DNA from: DASWYB01 sp036405195
GTDB lineage: Bacteria; Patescibacteriota; UBA1384; 2-12-FULL-50-11; DASWYB01
NCBI GenBank assembly: GCA_036405195.1
Contig: DASWYB010000011.1
Location: 1-26,487, forward strand
Direction of reading: 5' to 3'
Length of the DNA: 26,487 bases
The notes under the pieces: generated by a model
Database searches by the model: none
What the model saw: only the letters and a program-made list of their open reading frames with translations
What the model was told of the DNA's origin: nothing
Position numbers and translations under genes: made by a program
Part shown: positions 14,391 through 21,624 of the stretch, one piece after another
Layout of the letters: every line of letters begins with the position of its first letter
Position numbering within the stretch: position 1 is the first letter of the stretch

Positions 14391-15503
14391 CTAGATAAGT
14401 GATTTTAGATGGTCGAAAATCGAGAACCGTAACAAGTCTTGATATGTCACAATCACAAATAGTAAGCCAATCGCGGCCAAGCCGGCCAAGGCTACCCACT
14501 GCCGATACTTCTCGGGTACTGGTTTACGACGCAATGCCTCCAGGCCAACAAACAGCAGGTGTCCTCCATCCAGAGGTAAGATAGGTAAGATATTAATAAC
14601 CGCCAGATTCGTGCTAATTAGTGCCATAAATTGCATGAGTGGACCGACACCTAAGCGTCGGACCGTACCGGTTAAAGCACCCACACCAATAATACCGCTC
14701 ACATCTTCGCTCACTTCTTGTTTAACAACCAACCGTTGAACAAACCCAATGAATCCAAGGAACGAACCTTTAATTTCCGCACCAACTTCACGAATCGCAA
14801 TAAAGGGAGCACGATACCACGCCGCCCGAACGTGACTGACTTCCTGCGGCGCAATACCTAATGCGCCTTCACCAACAGGTGGATTTTCTCGAGGAGTCGC
14901 ATGAACTTCAACGGTCCGGCCATCACGGATATAGGTTAGAGAAATTTCTTTCCCCGCCTGTGACTGAATCGTTGAAACAAGACTTTGTACCGAGGTAAGC
15001 GATTCGCCGTTTATTGCCGTAATGGTATCTCCAGGCCGTAACCCGGCTATTTGAGCAGGACTTCCGACAGTTACGTCGGCCAGTATAATTACAGGTTGGA
15101 TATCCAGGCCTGGATGTTCTGCAAAACTCGGAGATAACGGGAGAGACCCCACACTATAGGTTGCGGTAAGAAGAGCCCAAGCCAGGACTAAGTTCATAAC
15201 AATACCCGCCACTAAAACGGCGGCACGTACCCCCACCGGCTGGGCGGCAAACGAATCTTTCGTCTTCTTTGCCTGACTCGGATCTTGATCCTCCCCTTCC
15301 AAGCGGACGTACCCGCCTAATGGTAGTAAGTTAATCGCGTATTCAGTGTCTCCCCGCTTCCATGAAAATAACCGTGGACGAAAACCAAACGCAAATTCGT
15401 GTACCTTAATACCCGATCGCTTCGCCACCCAAAAGTGGCCAAATTCATGAACAAAAACCAACAACCCTAAGATAAAAATAAACACGAGAAATGTAATCAG
15501 CAT
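14391..15503 (-). CDS. rseP: Site-2 protease, RseP/M50 family, with PDZ domain
   Basis: 370 residues. The zinc site HEFGH is at 19-23 in the first transmembrane helix. It is followed by the family's GYVRLEGED, a second helix (VLVAGIVMNLVLAWALL) and one PDZ domain (PAQIAGLRPGDTITAINGES). The third metal-ligand motif is LPILPLDGGHLLF near the C-terminus. RseP cuts membrane-embedded anti-sigma factors or leftover signal peptides after a first protease acts outside. An HtrA-type protease is also encoded in the window (24427-25560) but not in the same operon. One PDZ domain, as in many Gram-positives, rather than two as in E. coli. Predicted leaderless. Confidence 0.95.
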   Translation of the reverse strand: MLITFLVFIFILGLLVFVHEFGHFWVAKRSGIKVHEFAFGFRPRLFSWKRGDTEYAINLLPLGGYVRLEGEDQDPSQAKKTKDSFAAQPVGVRAAVLVAGIVMNLVLAWALLTATYSVGSLPLSPSFAEHPGLDIQPVIILADVTVGSPAQIAGLRPGDTITAINGESLTSVQSLVSTIQSQAGKEISLTYIRDGRTVEVHATPRENPPVGEGALGIAPQEVSHVRAAWYRAPFIAIREVGAEIKGSFLGFIGFVQRLVVKQEVSEDVSGIIGVGALTGTVRRLGVGPLMQFMALISTNLAVINILPILPLDGGHLLFVGLEALRRKPVPEKYRQWVALAGLAAIGLLFVIVTYQDLLRFSIFDHLKSLI

Positions 15504-15509
15504 ACAGCG

Positions 15510-15518
15510 ACTATAGCA
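15510..15518 (-). promoter_or_regulatory. Extended -10 promoter of rseP, predicted leaderless
   Basis: Minus strand TG-C-TATAGT, then 6 nt (CGCTGT), then ATG 15503. No good -35 at 17 nt (TTAAGC). Confidence 0.6.
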
Positions 15519-15534
15519 TGATCTGACGACAAGC

Positions 15535-15573
15535 TTAAGAAAAAGAGACCAAACAATCGGGTGTCTGGTCTCT
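15535..15573 (-). terminator. Intrinsic terminator of frr
   Basis: Minus strand AGAGACCA, 14-nt loop, TGGTCTCT, then TTTTTCTT. Placed 20 nt after the frr stop and just before the rseP promoter. Confidence 0.8.
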
Positions 15574-15593
15574 CATCTTTGTATATTTATTGC

Positions 15594-16148
15594 CTAGAGC
15601 GTTTTAAGTTCTCGCTCTTTCGCTTCGACTAAGTCATCAACTTGTTTATTAAAGGTATCAATTGCCTTATTCAGGTCTTCTTCATAGCGATAGCGATCGT
15701 CTTCAGTAAGCTCGCCTGACTTAACCTGTTTTTGCACTTCATCCCAAGCATCTTTACGAACATTCCGCAGTGCGATTTTACCCGCTTCTGCCTTCTGGCT
15801 GATCGTTTTAACCAGCTGATTACGTCGATCTTCGGTTAGAGCAGGGAGAACCAATCGAATTTGTGAGCCTTCATTCACCGGAGAAAGACCAAGGTCGCTA
15901 TTACGAATAGCTAACTCAATATCGCCAATCGACTGGCGGTCCCATGGTTGAATCAAAATCATTGTTGGTTCGGGCACCGAAATTGAGGCCATATTTTTCA
16001 GAGGAGTTGTATTGCCATAGTACTGTACCGGCAATGTATCAACCAACGAAGCATTCGCCCTTCCGGTACGGATCGTCGAAAACTCGTGATTGACATGCTC
16101 CATCACATCCTGCATTTTTTTCTTCATATCTGAGAGGATATCGGTCAT
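15594..16148 (-). CDS. frr: Ribosome recycling factor
   Basis: 184 residues, full family length. Typical segments: the start of the helical bundle (MTDILSDMKKKMQDVMEHV), FSTIRTGRANASLVD, YYGNTTPLKNMASISVPEP, LVLPALTEDRRNQLVK, and the C-terminal helix ending in KEREL. With EF-G it splits the post-termination ribosome into subunits. GAAAGGATCCT precedes ATG 16148. It follows rpsB-tsf on the same strand but has its own promoter (16175-16183) after the tsf terminator. Confidence 0.97.
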   Translation of the reverse strand: MTDILSDMKKKMQDVMEHVNHEFSTIRTGRANASLVDTLPVQYYGNTTPLKNMASISVPEPTMILIQPWDRQSIGDIELAIRNSDLGLSPVNEGSQIRLVLPALTEDRRNQLVKTISQKAEAGKIALRNVRKDAWDEVQKQVKSGELTEDDRYRYEEDLNKAIDTFNKQVDDLVEAKERELKTL

Positions 16149-16174
16149 AGGATCCTTTCTATATATCTACGTTG

Positions 16175-16183
16175 ACTATAACA
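16175..16183 (-). promoter_or_regulatory. Extended -10 promoter of frr
   Basis: Minus strand TG-T-TATAGT, with a leader of about 20 nt carrying GAAAGG. No good -35. Confidence 0.45.
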
Positions 16184-16217
16184 AAACTTTGCTACGCTTT
16201 CGAGGGTAACTTAAACC

Positions 16218-16243
16218 AAAAACGAGGCCTGAGCCTCGTTTTT
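16218..16243. terminator. Intrinsic terminator behind tsf
   Basis: AAAAACGAGGC-CTGA-GCCTCGTTTTT, a symmetric hairpin with A and U tracts on both sides, 15 nt after the tsf stop. Confidence 0.85.
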
Positions 16244-16258
16244 GTAAGGAGGTTTTCC

Positions 16259-16720
16259 TTATTCAGCGCCGAGTTCGAATCGAGCAAATCGACGAATTTG
16301 AATGTTTTCGCCAATTTTGCCAACCATTTGATCGAGGAGCTGGCGAACTGTAACTTTTTCATCGCTGAAGAATGGTTGAGACATCAACTCATCAAGGTCA
16401 GCTGGATTCATCGAGGCAATGTGCAATGTGAGATCTTTCACAAACGTTTTAAAGTCGTCATTACGAGCCACAAAGTCTGTTTCGCAGTTAACTTCAACCA
16501 TAGCACCGATCTTACCCAAGTGGGCATAGGTATGGATTAAACCTTGTTTGGTTTCGCGGTCAGCTTTTTTCGCAACTACCATAGCGCTCTTTTCTTTGAG
16601 CAGGTCTCGTGCTTTAGCCATGTCGCCATCAGCCTGTTCAAGAGCTTTTTTGATATCCATAATACCAAAGCCAGTCTCCTCACGGAGCTGCTTTAGTGTA
16701 TCCATACTAAAGGTTGCCAT
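16259..16720 (-). CDS. tsf: Elongation factor Ts, short form
   Basis: 153 residues, against about 280 in E. coli. The UBA-like N-terminal domain has the signature LREETGFGIMDIKKAL, and the core has GKIGAMVEVNCETDFVARN. The protein stops after ENIQIRRFARFE, so the second core subdomain and coiled coil are missing, as in other short bacterial EF-Ts. EF-Ts reloads EF-Tu by releasing GDP. The start codon overlaps the last 14 nt of rpsB; AGGAACGACC upstream is the only weak ribosome site, so translation is probably coupled. Confidence 0.96.
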   Translation of the reverse strand: MATFSMDTLKQLREETGFGIMDIKKALEQADGDMAKARDLLKEKSAMVVAKKADRETKQGLIHTYAHLGKIGAMVEVNCETDFVARNDDFKTFVKDLTLHIASMNPADLDELMSQPFFSDEKVTVRQLLDQMVGKIGENIQIRRFARFELGAE

Positions 16721-17474
16721 TGGTCGTTCCTACCTTTTTGACTGTGGTTAACTCTGAGGTATCAACCGAGAGTTCTTCAGGAGCTTCAAATTTGATGCCT
16801 TGGCCTTCGCAAATGGCTTCGCCAACACGTTGGAGAACATATTTTAAGCCACGTGGCGCATCATCGTTACAAGGAATGAACATATCAACCTTGGTTGGGT
16901 CGCCATTACTGTCGATAGTCGCGATAGTGGTGACACCGAGCTTATTCGCTTCTTCGATGGCAATCTGTTCTGACTTACCATCAATGATGAAAATCATATC
17001 AGGAAGATTGGTCATATCTTTAATACCGTCAAATGAACGGTGAAGTTTGGCAATTTCGTCGTTAATTCGCTTCTGCTCTTTCTTCTTGAGCTTAGCAAAC
17101 TCGGGGGCAGCAGCCGTTTTTTCGAGATCAAGCATGTGGTCCAAACTCTTACGAATAGTCGTAAAGTTAGTCAACATCCCACCGGGCCAACGGTTGGTGA
17201 CATATGGCATGTCTACAGACTTAGCCAGAGCAGTGACTAAACCACGAGCCTGTTTTTTTGTTGCAACGAAAAGGACTTTCTTATTTTGAGCTGCAGCTGT
17301 CTTGACTGCTTCAAGGGCAGTTTCGAGGTGCTCAAGGGTCTTCTCTAAGTCAAAAATGCAAATACCGTCGCGGACGGAATATACATACGGACGAGTCATT
17401 GGCGTCGAATGCTCTTTTTTGTGTCCGTAGTGGAGACCTACATTATAAAGCTCTTGGATCGTCATTGGATGCAT
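16707..17474 (-). CDS. rpsB: 30S ribosomal protein S2
   Basis: 255 residues. S2 landmarks: LYNVGLHYGHKKEHSTPMTR, FDLEKTLEHLETAL, VLFVATKKQARG, RWPGGMLTNFTTIRKSL and LPDMIFIIDGKSEQIAIEEA. The motif NDDAPRGLKYVLQRVGEAI lies near the end. It binds the 30S body between head and platform. GAGGAA, in the last codons of rpmE, stands 5 nt before ATG 17474, and only 1 nt separates the two genes. A second ATG at 17465 is possible. The rpsB-tsf pairing is universal. Confidence 0.97.
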   Translation of the reverse strand: MHPMTIQELYNVGLHYGHKKEHSTPMTRPYVYSVRDGICIFDLEKTLEHLETALEAVKTAAAQNKKVLFVATKKQARGLVTALAKSVDMPYVTNRWPGGMLTNFTTIRKSLDHMLDLEKTAAAPEFAKLKKKEQKRINDEIAKLHRSFDGIKDMTNLPDMIFIIDGKSEQIAIEEANKLGVTTIATIDSNGDPTKVDMFIPCNDDAPRGLKYVLQRVGEAICEGQGIKFEAPEELSVDTSELTTVKKVGTTNGNL

Positions 17475-17475
17475 A

Positions 17476-17814
17476 CTATTCCTCTTCTCCCTCAGCTGGA
17501 GTTACTTCTTCGCCAGCAGGCGTCCCGTGAGGGGCTTCTGCTTCTAAAGTAACTTCTTCTTTAACTTCAACTTCTTTCACATCTTCAACCTTAGCCTCAG
17601 TGCGAGGTTTAGCCTGAGCCATGCGTTCACGGAAACGGTCAACACGACCAGCCGTGTCGATCAGTTTCTGCGTCCCAGTATAAAATGGATGACACTCTTT
17701 GCAGATTTCCACTTTCAAAGATTCCTTCGTGCTCCCAATAGTGTGGGTAGCGCCGCAAGAACAAGTAACGGTGGCGTTAGGATAATAGGTTGGGTGAATT
17801 CCAGCTTTTGGCAT
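17476..17814 (-). CDS. rpmE: 50S ribosomal protein L31 with acidic C-terminal extension
   Basis: 112 residues, of which the first about 70 are L31: IHPTYYPNATVTCSCGATHT and EICKECHPFYTGTQKLIDTAGRVDRF. Four cysteines (CSC, CKEC) make it the zinc-binding form. Residues 71-112 are an unusual tail rich in Glu, Val and Ala (EVEVKEEVTLEAEAP, EEVTPAEGEEE), probably disordered. L31 sits at the 50S central protuberance and bridges to the 30S head. First gene of the rpmE-rpsB-tsf operon, with a promoter at 17871-17899 and AAAGGAAAC upstream of ATG 17814. Confidence 0.95.
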   Translation of the reverse strand: MPKAGIHPTYYPNATVTCSCGATHTIGSTKESLKVEICKECHPFYTGTQKLIDTAGRVDRFRERMAQAKPRTEAKVEDVKEVEVKEEVTLEAEAPHGTPAGEEVTPAEGEEE

Positions 17815-17870
17815 AGTTGAGAAGTTTCCTTTTATGCATACAAAAAAAAGACGCGTTTATGAACAGATTA

Positions 17871-17899
17871 ATGATACCGAAAATACGTCAGAGTGTCAA
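17871..17899 (-). promoter_or_regulatory. Promoter of the rpmE-rpsB-tsf operon
   Basis: Minus strand: -35 TTGACA (17894-17899), 17-nt spacer, -10 TATCAT (17871-17876). Leader of about 50 nt. Confidence 0.75.
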
Positions 17900-17947
17900 T
17901 GTCCGAGACCAAGAAATGCGAAAAATCCGCATACTCATAAAAAGGTA

Positions 17948-17976
17948 TTGACGAATTATTGGTTTAAGTATATAAT
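17948..17976 (+). promoter_or_regulatory. Promoter of HAF-like gene 1
   Basis: -35 TTGACG (17948-17953), 17-nt spacer, -10 TATAAT (17971-17976) inside AAGTATATAAT. Leader of about 80 nt. Confidence 0.8.
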
Positions 17977-18062
17977 TCGCCTTGCATAGTAACGAGTACA
18001 CGTCTTTCACTACTCGCTACCGCACATCGCATCTTGCCCTATGGGCACTATCGGAGAAACCC

Positions 18063-19184
18063 GTGAACCGATCACTGTTTCGTGGAGCCCTCGCGCTCCT
18101 GATCACCGCAGTTACCTTGGTTTCCGCCGCCCACGCGGGCGGCCCGCGCGAAACGCTGCTCCTGCCGGCGAACTACCAGGTTGCCAACCTCACCGAGGAC
18201 GGCCTGGGCGTCGGCGCCGAGCGCATCGGCCACGGTCGCATGACCTCGTCGAAGCCGAGCCTGTTCTACCTGGCCGGCAAGAAGGCCAAAAGCTGGCCGT
18301 ACCGGCCACAGGGGCCGGGGCAGGTCTACGGCTTCGCCATCGCGCGGGACGACGCCGGCAACGTGCTGGCATCCGTCTCCCGCGACCGTCGGGGAAATGA
18401 GTGGACGGTCGTGATCAACAGTTCGGACGGGAGCTTCCGCCCCCTGCCTCCGAACTTCATACCGGCAACCATGAGCCCGAGCGGCGTCATCGTCGGCACC
18501 GGAATCGACTTCATCCTTGAGAAGATCTACCCCGTCCGGATCCTCCGCGACGGGACGGTCGAGTACTGGGAAGGAGAAGACGCCTGGGCCGTAGACGTTA
18601 CCCTCACCGGCGACGTTCTGATCCAGCTCCCGGGCGAGTACGACGAAGACGGGAACCTTTCAAAGAACCCCGTGATCGAGTACTGGAAGGCCGACGGATC
18701 CGTCCAAGGCGTCGGAGAAGGTTACGCTACCGCCTGCTCGAACAGCGGCACCTATGTCGTAGCCGACCAGGACGGTGACCAGGTGCGTTTCAACTGCTCC
18801 ACCTACGTGGACTACAGCGCCGCATCAACGTTCCTGGCACCCCTCGAACCGAACGGGTCGCAAGTGAACGGGACCTACGCCGCCGACGTCAACGACACTG
18901 GCGAAGTCGTCGGCTCCAGCAACGGCCGGGCGGCCTACTGGCCGGGAACCATCTCCGGTGGGGTCATCCCCCTCGGTGGCCCCGTGCTCCGTGGGATTAC
19001 CGAAGCCACCGAGCTCGGCGCCATGATCGATCTCCCCCGCGGCTACACAGCCCAGGGAGGATACCGGATCACCGGGTCCGGCGCGATGCTCGTCGGGATC
19101 ACCCGCGGCACCGGCCGCAAGGCCGAGTACCGGACGTTGTATGTCCGACCCACTCCAATCGACCTTCCTCGCCCGCTGCAGTAG
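18063..19184 (+). CDS. Secreted HAF-like repeat protein 1 (predicted beta-propeller)
   Basis: 373 residues from GTG 18063, chosen for GGAGA 5 nt upstream and because the product then starts with a classic signal peptide (MNRSLFRGALALLITAVTLV, cleavage near SAAHA-GG, about 25). Earlier in-frame ATG lacks both. The mature part carries degenerate repeats of about 40-50 residues with a turn such as MSPSGVIVG or DVNDTGEVVG, followed by AAYW. This matches the I-N-x-x-G-x-V-V-G pattern of extracellular HAF-family repeats. Six or so units would suit a beta-propeller. No catalytic motif is visible. Very GC-rich: 44 of 60 bases at 18181-18240. Followed by two paralogues. Role at the surface is unknown; binding to a host or matrix is a guess. 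Confidence 0.7.
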   Translation: MNRSLFRGALALLITAVTLVSAAHAGGPRETLLLPANYQVANLTEDGLGVGAERIGHGRMTSSKPSLFYLAGKKAKSWPYRPQGPGQVYGFAIARDDAGNVLASVSRDRRGNEWTVVINSSDGSFRPLPPNFIPATMSPSGVIVGTGIDFILEKIYPVRILRDGTVEYWEGEDAWAVDVTLTGDVLIQLPGEYDEDGNLSKNPVIEYWKADGSVQGVGEGYATACSNSGTYVVADQDGDQVRFNCSTYVDYSAASTFLAPLEPNGSQVNGTYAADVNDTGEVVGSSNGRAAYWPGTISGGVIPLGGPVLRGITEATELGAMIDLPRGYTAQGGYRITGSGAMLVGITRGTGRKAEYRTLYVRPTPIDLPRPLQ

Positions 19185-19208
19185 GATCTGCTCGGGTCGG
19201 GGACACAC

Positions 19209-19245
19209 CGCCCGGCACTTCGTGTGCCGGGCGATTCTTTTATTT
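19209..19245 (+). terminator. Terminator of HAF-like gene 1
   Basis: CGCCCGGCAC-TTCGT-GTGCCGGGCG, then ATTCTTTTATTT. The next promoter starts 6 nt later. Confidence 0.9.
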
Positions 19246-19250
19246 AATAA

Positions 19251-19279
19251 TTGACAAAAAGCATATATAAGTATATAAT
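19251..19279 (+). promoter_or_regulatory. Promoter of HAF-like gene 2
   Basis: -35 TTGACA (19251-19256), 17-nt spacer, -10 TATAAT (19274-19279) inside AAGTATATAAT. The leader has a hairpin GTTCCC/GGGAAC at 19328-19344, about 5 nt before the ribosome-site region. Confidence 0.85.
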
Positions 19280-19362
19280 TTTCCCACAACGGCCAATCTT
19301 TTCGAGACAGGCCGTAGAACTTTGTACGTTCCCCAAAAGGGAACCTTATCGAGGAGAAGATC

Positions 19363-20388
19363 GTGCGCAACCAGCTGTTCCACAGAGCGCTCATGGCTCT
19401 CATCACCTTATCCGTGTGTGCCGCAGGATTCGTGGCGGCGGCACCGGAGTCACGAATCGTGCAGCGAAAAGTGGTAACCCTCCCGAAGTCGCTGATGCTC
19501 AGCAAGGTCAACGACCAGGGCGTAGGAGCGGGGGCGAGCAATCCCCTACGACCCACCCCAGTCACCGCCAAACTGAGTGGAACCTCTGCGAAGATCCATC
19601 GCCTCACCCCCCAAAATGGGTTGGCCTACAGCCTCAATAATGCCGGCGTAAGCGTCGGAGTCGTTCTGAACGGAGAGAAAGAGGTGCCGGTCGTCTTCCG
19701 CGCCAACGGCGCGACCGAACCGATTTCCACCGCTGTCACAGTGTGGCCCAGCCACATCAATGACTCCGGCATCATCGTTGGAGAGATCGACGGGGCAACA
19801 TACAACACGTCGATCGCCGCCCGCGTTATCGCTGGTAACGTTGAGATCTATCTCGACACCCGACCAATGGAGCCAGGATATCGGACGCAAGGGTCAACGG
19901 CGATCGACATCGCGTCGGATGGCACCACCTTGGTGCAACTCTACTCGGTGCGCAACAAGGTAGGAATCGAGGTTCTGCCCCGCCAGGTCATCCTCTGGCA
20001 CACAGACGGAACCTCCACTCCAATTGCCGAGGACGCCTGGGGCAGCGCCATTTCTGATAACGGGCGCTTTGTTGTCGGGATCCAGCAGGCTTCCCCCATC
20101 CGTTGGGAGATATCCGGCTCCGCTGTCACAACCACCCATGTCACCGAGCCATCTGGCGCCACTTACACCTACGGGATCGATATCAACAACACCGGTGCCA
20201 TGGTTGGGGAGGCCGAGTATACGGCCATCTACTGGCCGACCCCTGGCGAGCCGATCGCCGTCACCCAGATGGCCCGGTTCAAAAAGTCGGTGCAAGCGCT
20301 ATCGGCAATCTCCCTGACGAACAAAGGAGGCATCCTGGTGCAGTGCCGCAAGGGCACCACCTACTTCCAATCCTACCTGCGGCCATAA
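19363..20388 (+). CDS. Secreted HAF-like repeat protein 2 (predicted beta-propeller)
   Basis: 341 residues from GTG 19363, with GAGGAGAAG just upstream. Signal peptide MRNQLFHRALMALITLSVCA with cleavage near FVAA-AP (about 27). Repeat turns are clear: KVNDQGVGAG, SLNNAGVSVG, HINDSGIIVG, AISDNGRFVVG, DINNTGAMVG and SLTNKGGILV, several followed by a hydrophobic W strand (PIRWE, AIYWP). The spacing and [IL]-N-[DN]-x-G-x-x-x-G core match HAF-type repeats, with 6-7 propeller blades likely. It is a paralogue of its two neighbours but diverged well below easy alignment. No enzyme motif. Monocistronic, with its own promoter and terminator. Confidence 0.72.
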   Translation: MRNQLFHRALMALITLSVCAAGFVAAAPESRIVQRKVVTLPKSLMLSKVNDQGVGAGASNPLRPTPVTAKLSGTSAKIHRLTPQNGLAYSLNNAGVSVGVVLNGEKEVPVVFRANGATEPISTAVTVWPSHINDSGIIVGEIDGATYNTSIAARVIAGNVEIYLDTRPMEPGYRTQGSTAIDIASDGTTLVQLYSVRNKVGIEVLPRQVILWHTDGTSTPIAEDAWGSAISDNGRFVVGIQQASPIRWEISGSAVTTTHVTEPSGATYTYGIDINNTGAMVGEAEYTAIYWPTPGEPIAVTQMARFKKSVQALSAISLTNKGGILVQCRKGTTYFQSYLRP

Positions 20389-20416
20389 CGACGATACGTC
20401 AGGCCGCAGAAGATCC

Positions 20417-20454
20417 GCCCGGTACTCTCGCAGTACCGGGCAATTCTTTTTATT
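20417..20454 (+). terminator. Terminator of HAF-like gene 2
   Basis: GCCCGGTACT-CTCGC-AGTACCGGGC, then AATTCTTTTTATT. It has the same design and tail as the terminator at 19209, and the next promoter starts 6 nt later. Confidence 0.9.
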
Positions 20455-20460
20455 AAAGTA

Positions 20461-20489
20461 TTGACTCATAAACCATTTTTTAGTATACT
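20461..20489 (+). promoter_or_regulatory. Promoter of HAF-like gene 3
   Basis: -35 TTGACT (20461-20466), 17-nt spacer, -10 TATACT (20484-20489). Confidence 0.8.
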
Positions 20490-20532
20490 TTCCCCAGTTG
20501 CTTTGTACGCACCCTAGAGGAGAATCCAGATC

Positions 20533-21531
20533 GTGATAACCACGAGAAACCGTTGGCTTTTGTTGATCGCCTTGGCATCACTCGCCCTGGCGTTACCTGG
20601 CCAGACGGCCACCGCGAAGTACACCTTCATGCCGCTGCCGCCGCTTTTCACGGCCAACGACCTGAGCGATCAGCGCGAAATCGTTGGCTCCACCAGGGAC
20701 GGCGCGATTGGGAGCGATGAAGAGTATGCCACGAGCTACCTGGCCAGTATCGCCGGCCTGATCGAGCTCGACCAACTCAGCGAACCCAGCGTCTACCGCG
20801 GCATCTCCCCTTCTGGCGACCACATCGCCGGCTGGAGCAAGAATACCTTGGGTGTCTGGGTAGGCCAGGTGTGGAGCTGGGCAATACCGTCGTACTCGAC
20901 GGGGCCCAACACCTTCCCCGTCGCGGTGAATAACAGCGGCCGCAGCACCGGAGTCCAGGTCACCTGGGGACCGAATAACCAGATCGCAACCCAGAAGGTA
21001 TTTCGCAGCCCGGCCACGGGCACCACTCTCGAGATCCTCGACGAATGGGGCGATCCGGTCGGTATAAGCACCGGCGGAATCGCGACGTATACCCTCACCG
21101 AAGTCCTGGGGGGACGCGTGATCAATCGGGTCAAGAACTGGCTGCCGAACGGCAGCCGGATCGTGATCGATGAAGGAGAGTGCTTCGGTGTCAGCTCGAG
21201 TGGCGCAACCATCGCCGGGCAGAAACTAACGCAGGCAACACTCTGGACTGCCAGCGGCGCCATGAACCTCAAGGCGGGTACGAACAGTCTCGCCCTCGAC
21301 GCCAATGACGCCGGTACGGCTGTCGGCATAAGCCGAGGTCGGGCTTACCTGTTCGAACGTGGCAAGCGCGTCGACCTCAACACGATGGTTAAGCTTCCCA
21401 AAGAGTGGAAGAAGTGGCGCCTCGTCCGTGCCAAAGCCATCAACAACCGGGGAGATATCCTGGTAACGGCCCAGAACCTGACACCCAGCCAGGGCAAGCC
21501 GGCCTACGTGGACGTCGCCCTCCTCAAATAA
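20533..21531 (+). CDS. Secreted HAF-like repeat protein 3 (predicted beta-propeller)
   Basis: 332 residues from GTG 20533 (AGGAGA upstream, spacing rather long). Signal peptide MITTRNRWLLLIALASLALA with cleavage near TATA-KY (about 28). Repeat turns: DLSDQREIVG, GISPSGDHIAG, AVNNSGRSTG, GVSSSGATIAG, DANDAGTAVG and AINNRGDILV. The C-terminal block RAYLFERGKRVDLNTMVKLP is very close to the HAF-family ending (x-A-x-L-W-x-x-G-x-x-x-D-L-N). That gives the best family evidence of the three. Predicted exported propeller-like protein with no catalytic signature. Last of the tandem cassettes; prfA follows after a strong terminator. Confidence 0.75.
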   Translation: MITTRNRWLLLIALASLALALPGQTATAKYTFMPLPPLFTANDLSDQREIVGSTRDGAIGSDEEYATSYLASIAGLIELDQLSEPSVYRGISPSGDHIAGWSKNTLGVWVGQVWSWAIPSYSTGPNTFPVAVNNSGRSTGVQVTWGPNNQIATQKVFRSPATGTTLEILDEWGDPVGISTGGIATYTLTEVLGGRVINRVKNWLPNGSRIVIDEGECFGVSSSGATIAGQKLTQATLWTASGAMNLKAGTNSLALDANDAGTAVGISRGRAYLFERGKRVDLNTMVKLPKEWKKWRLVRAKAINNRGDILVTAQNLTPSQGKPAYVDVALLK

Positions 21532-21553
21532 CCGTCGCGATCCCGCGGCGTGA

Positions 21554-21585
21554 ACGGTCCTCCCCTTACCGGGAGGACCGTTTTT
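21554..21585 (+). terminator. Terminator of HAF-like gene 3
   Basis: ACGGTCCTCCC-CTTACC-GGGAGGACCGT, then TTTTC. An 11-bp stem. Confidence 0.88.
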
Positions 21586-21608
21586 CGTTATGAAACTCCT
21601 CCGAGCTA

Positions 21609-21617
21609 TGGTAAAAT
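21609..21617 (+). promoter_or_regulatory. Extended -10 promoter of prfA, predicted leaderless
   Basis: TG-G-TAAAAT, then 7 nt (CTACCTG), then ATG 21625. The -35 is poor. Confidence 0.6.
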
Positions 21618-21624
21618 CTACCTG

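Noticed and set aside
17982..18062. ATG at 17982 as start of HAF-like gene 1
   Set aside because: It would put 27 polar residues before the signal peptide and sits at the predicted transcript start. GTG 18063 has GGAGA and an immediate signal peptide.
18825..19607. Long minus-strand frame antisense to HAF-like genes 1 and 2
   Set aside because: GC-rich DNA yields long antisense frames. This one spans a terminator and promoter and has no ribosome site or recognisable product.
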